A DNA stretch of 64,000 bases from Bradyrhizobium sp. 141 (lineage in GTDB: Bacteria; Pseudomonadota; Alphaproteobacteria; Rhizobiales; Xanthobacteraceae), in NCBI RefSeq assembly GCF_023074055.1, contig NZ_JADPKR010000080.1, forward strand, positions 186,001 through 250,000. Direction: 5' to 3'. Below the pieces are notes generated by a model that was given only the letters and a program-made list of their open reading frames with translations, was not told the DNA's origin and did not search any database. A program made the position numbers and the translations under genes. Positions 63,963 to 64,000 of the stretch are shown one piece after another; position 1 is the stretch's first letter; each line of letters begins with the position of its first letter.

Positions 63963-64000
63963 TCAGGCGGCGGTCTTTTCCGCCTCGTCGTCCTTGTAGA
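63963..64000 (-). CDS. tig: C-terminal codons of probable trigger factor (runs off the right edge)
   Basis: The last 38 bases encode on the minus strand the end ...YKDDEAEKTAA followed by TGA. An acidic/lysine tail of this kind ends the trigger factor of related rhizobia, and tig is the usual gene upstream of clpP-clpX-lon. Trigger factor is the ribosome-bound chaperone. Only 12 codons are visible, so the call relies mainly on gene order. Confidence 0.55.
   Translation of the reverse strand, partial: YKDDEAEKTAA

Overview
The window looks like chromosomal DNA from a high-GC alphaproteobacterium of the Rhizobiales, most likely Bradyrhizobium or a close relative. The supporting signs are inferences from recognition, since no database search was run. 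They are a 14-subunit nuo operon continuing into birA, rnj and mce; the trigger factor-clpP-clpX-lon order; a possible Irr-type iron box; and long palindromic intergenic repeats of the kind common in Bradyrhizobium. No phage, insertion sequence, integrase or CRISPR array is visible.

Layout. 1-852: the start of a RidA-like gene leaves the window on the left, divergent from a shortened LysR-type regulator. 974-7675: a probable exported beta-lactamase-family hydrolase, a composite palindromic repeat, and a minus-strand operon for an ABC peptide importer (binding protein, two permeases, two ATPases). 7965-10286: an unassigned exported protein, a second palindromic repeat, and mtnK (methylthioribose kinase). 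10322-29482 (minus strand): one long near-continuous block running nuoA-B-C-D, an FkbM methyltransferase, nuoE, a small membrane protein, nuoF-G-H-I-J-K-L-M-N, birA, rnj, mce, a DUF1467 gene and a small membrane-anchored protein. 29729-33409: an iron-uptake module (TonB-dependent siderophore receptor, PepSY membrane protein, small membrane protein). 33542-36769: a MarR regulator divergent from a Rieske oxygenase and an MFS transporter. 36907-40774: small genes, tRNA-Asp, an HU-like protein with a repeated lysine-rich N-terminus, pepT, and a membrane protein preceded by a 24-residue microprotein.

40827-54011 is the most coherent accessory region, a double heavy-metal efflux island. A Cus-type half (Cys-rich exported protein, YtkA-like protein, CusB-like adaptor, CusA-like pump) is followed by a small CDF transporter on the opposite strand. 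Then comes a Czc-type half (His/Cys exported protein, CzcC, CzcB, CzcA, and a CzcD-like CDF with a very His-rich tail). Only one outer-membrane factor is present for two inner-membrane pumps, and no dedicated metal regulator is visible.

54034-64000: another copy of the palindromic repeat, a SAM methyltransferase, a small exported protein, a secreted caspase-like protein with a Cys-rich C-terminus, tRNA-Val, a GFA-family protein, then the proteostasis block lon, clpX, clpP and the last codons of probable tig.

No single locus here can be claimed as a new system. The best candidates for a second look are the FkbM methyltransferase and microprotein embedded in the nuo operon, the double metal-efflux island, the secreted caspase, and the internally deleted LysR regulator.
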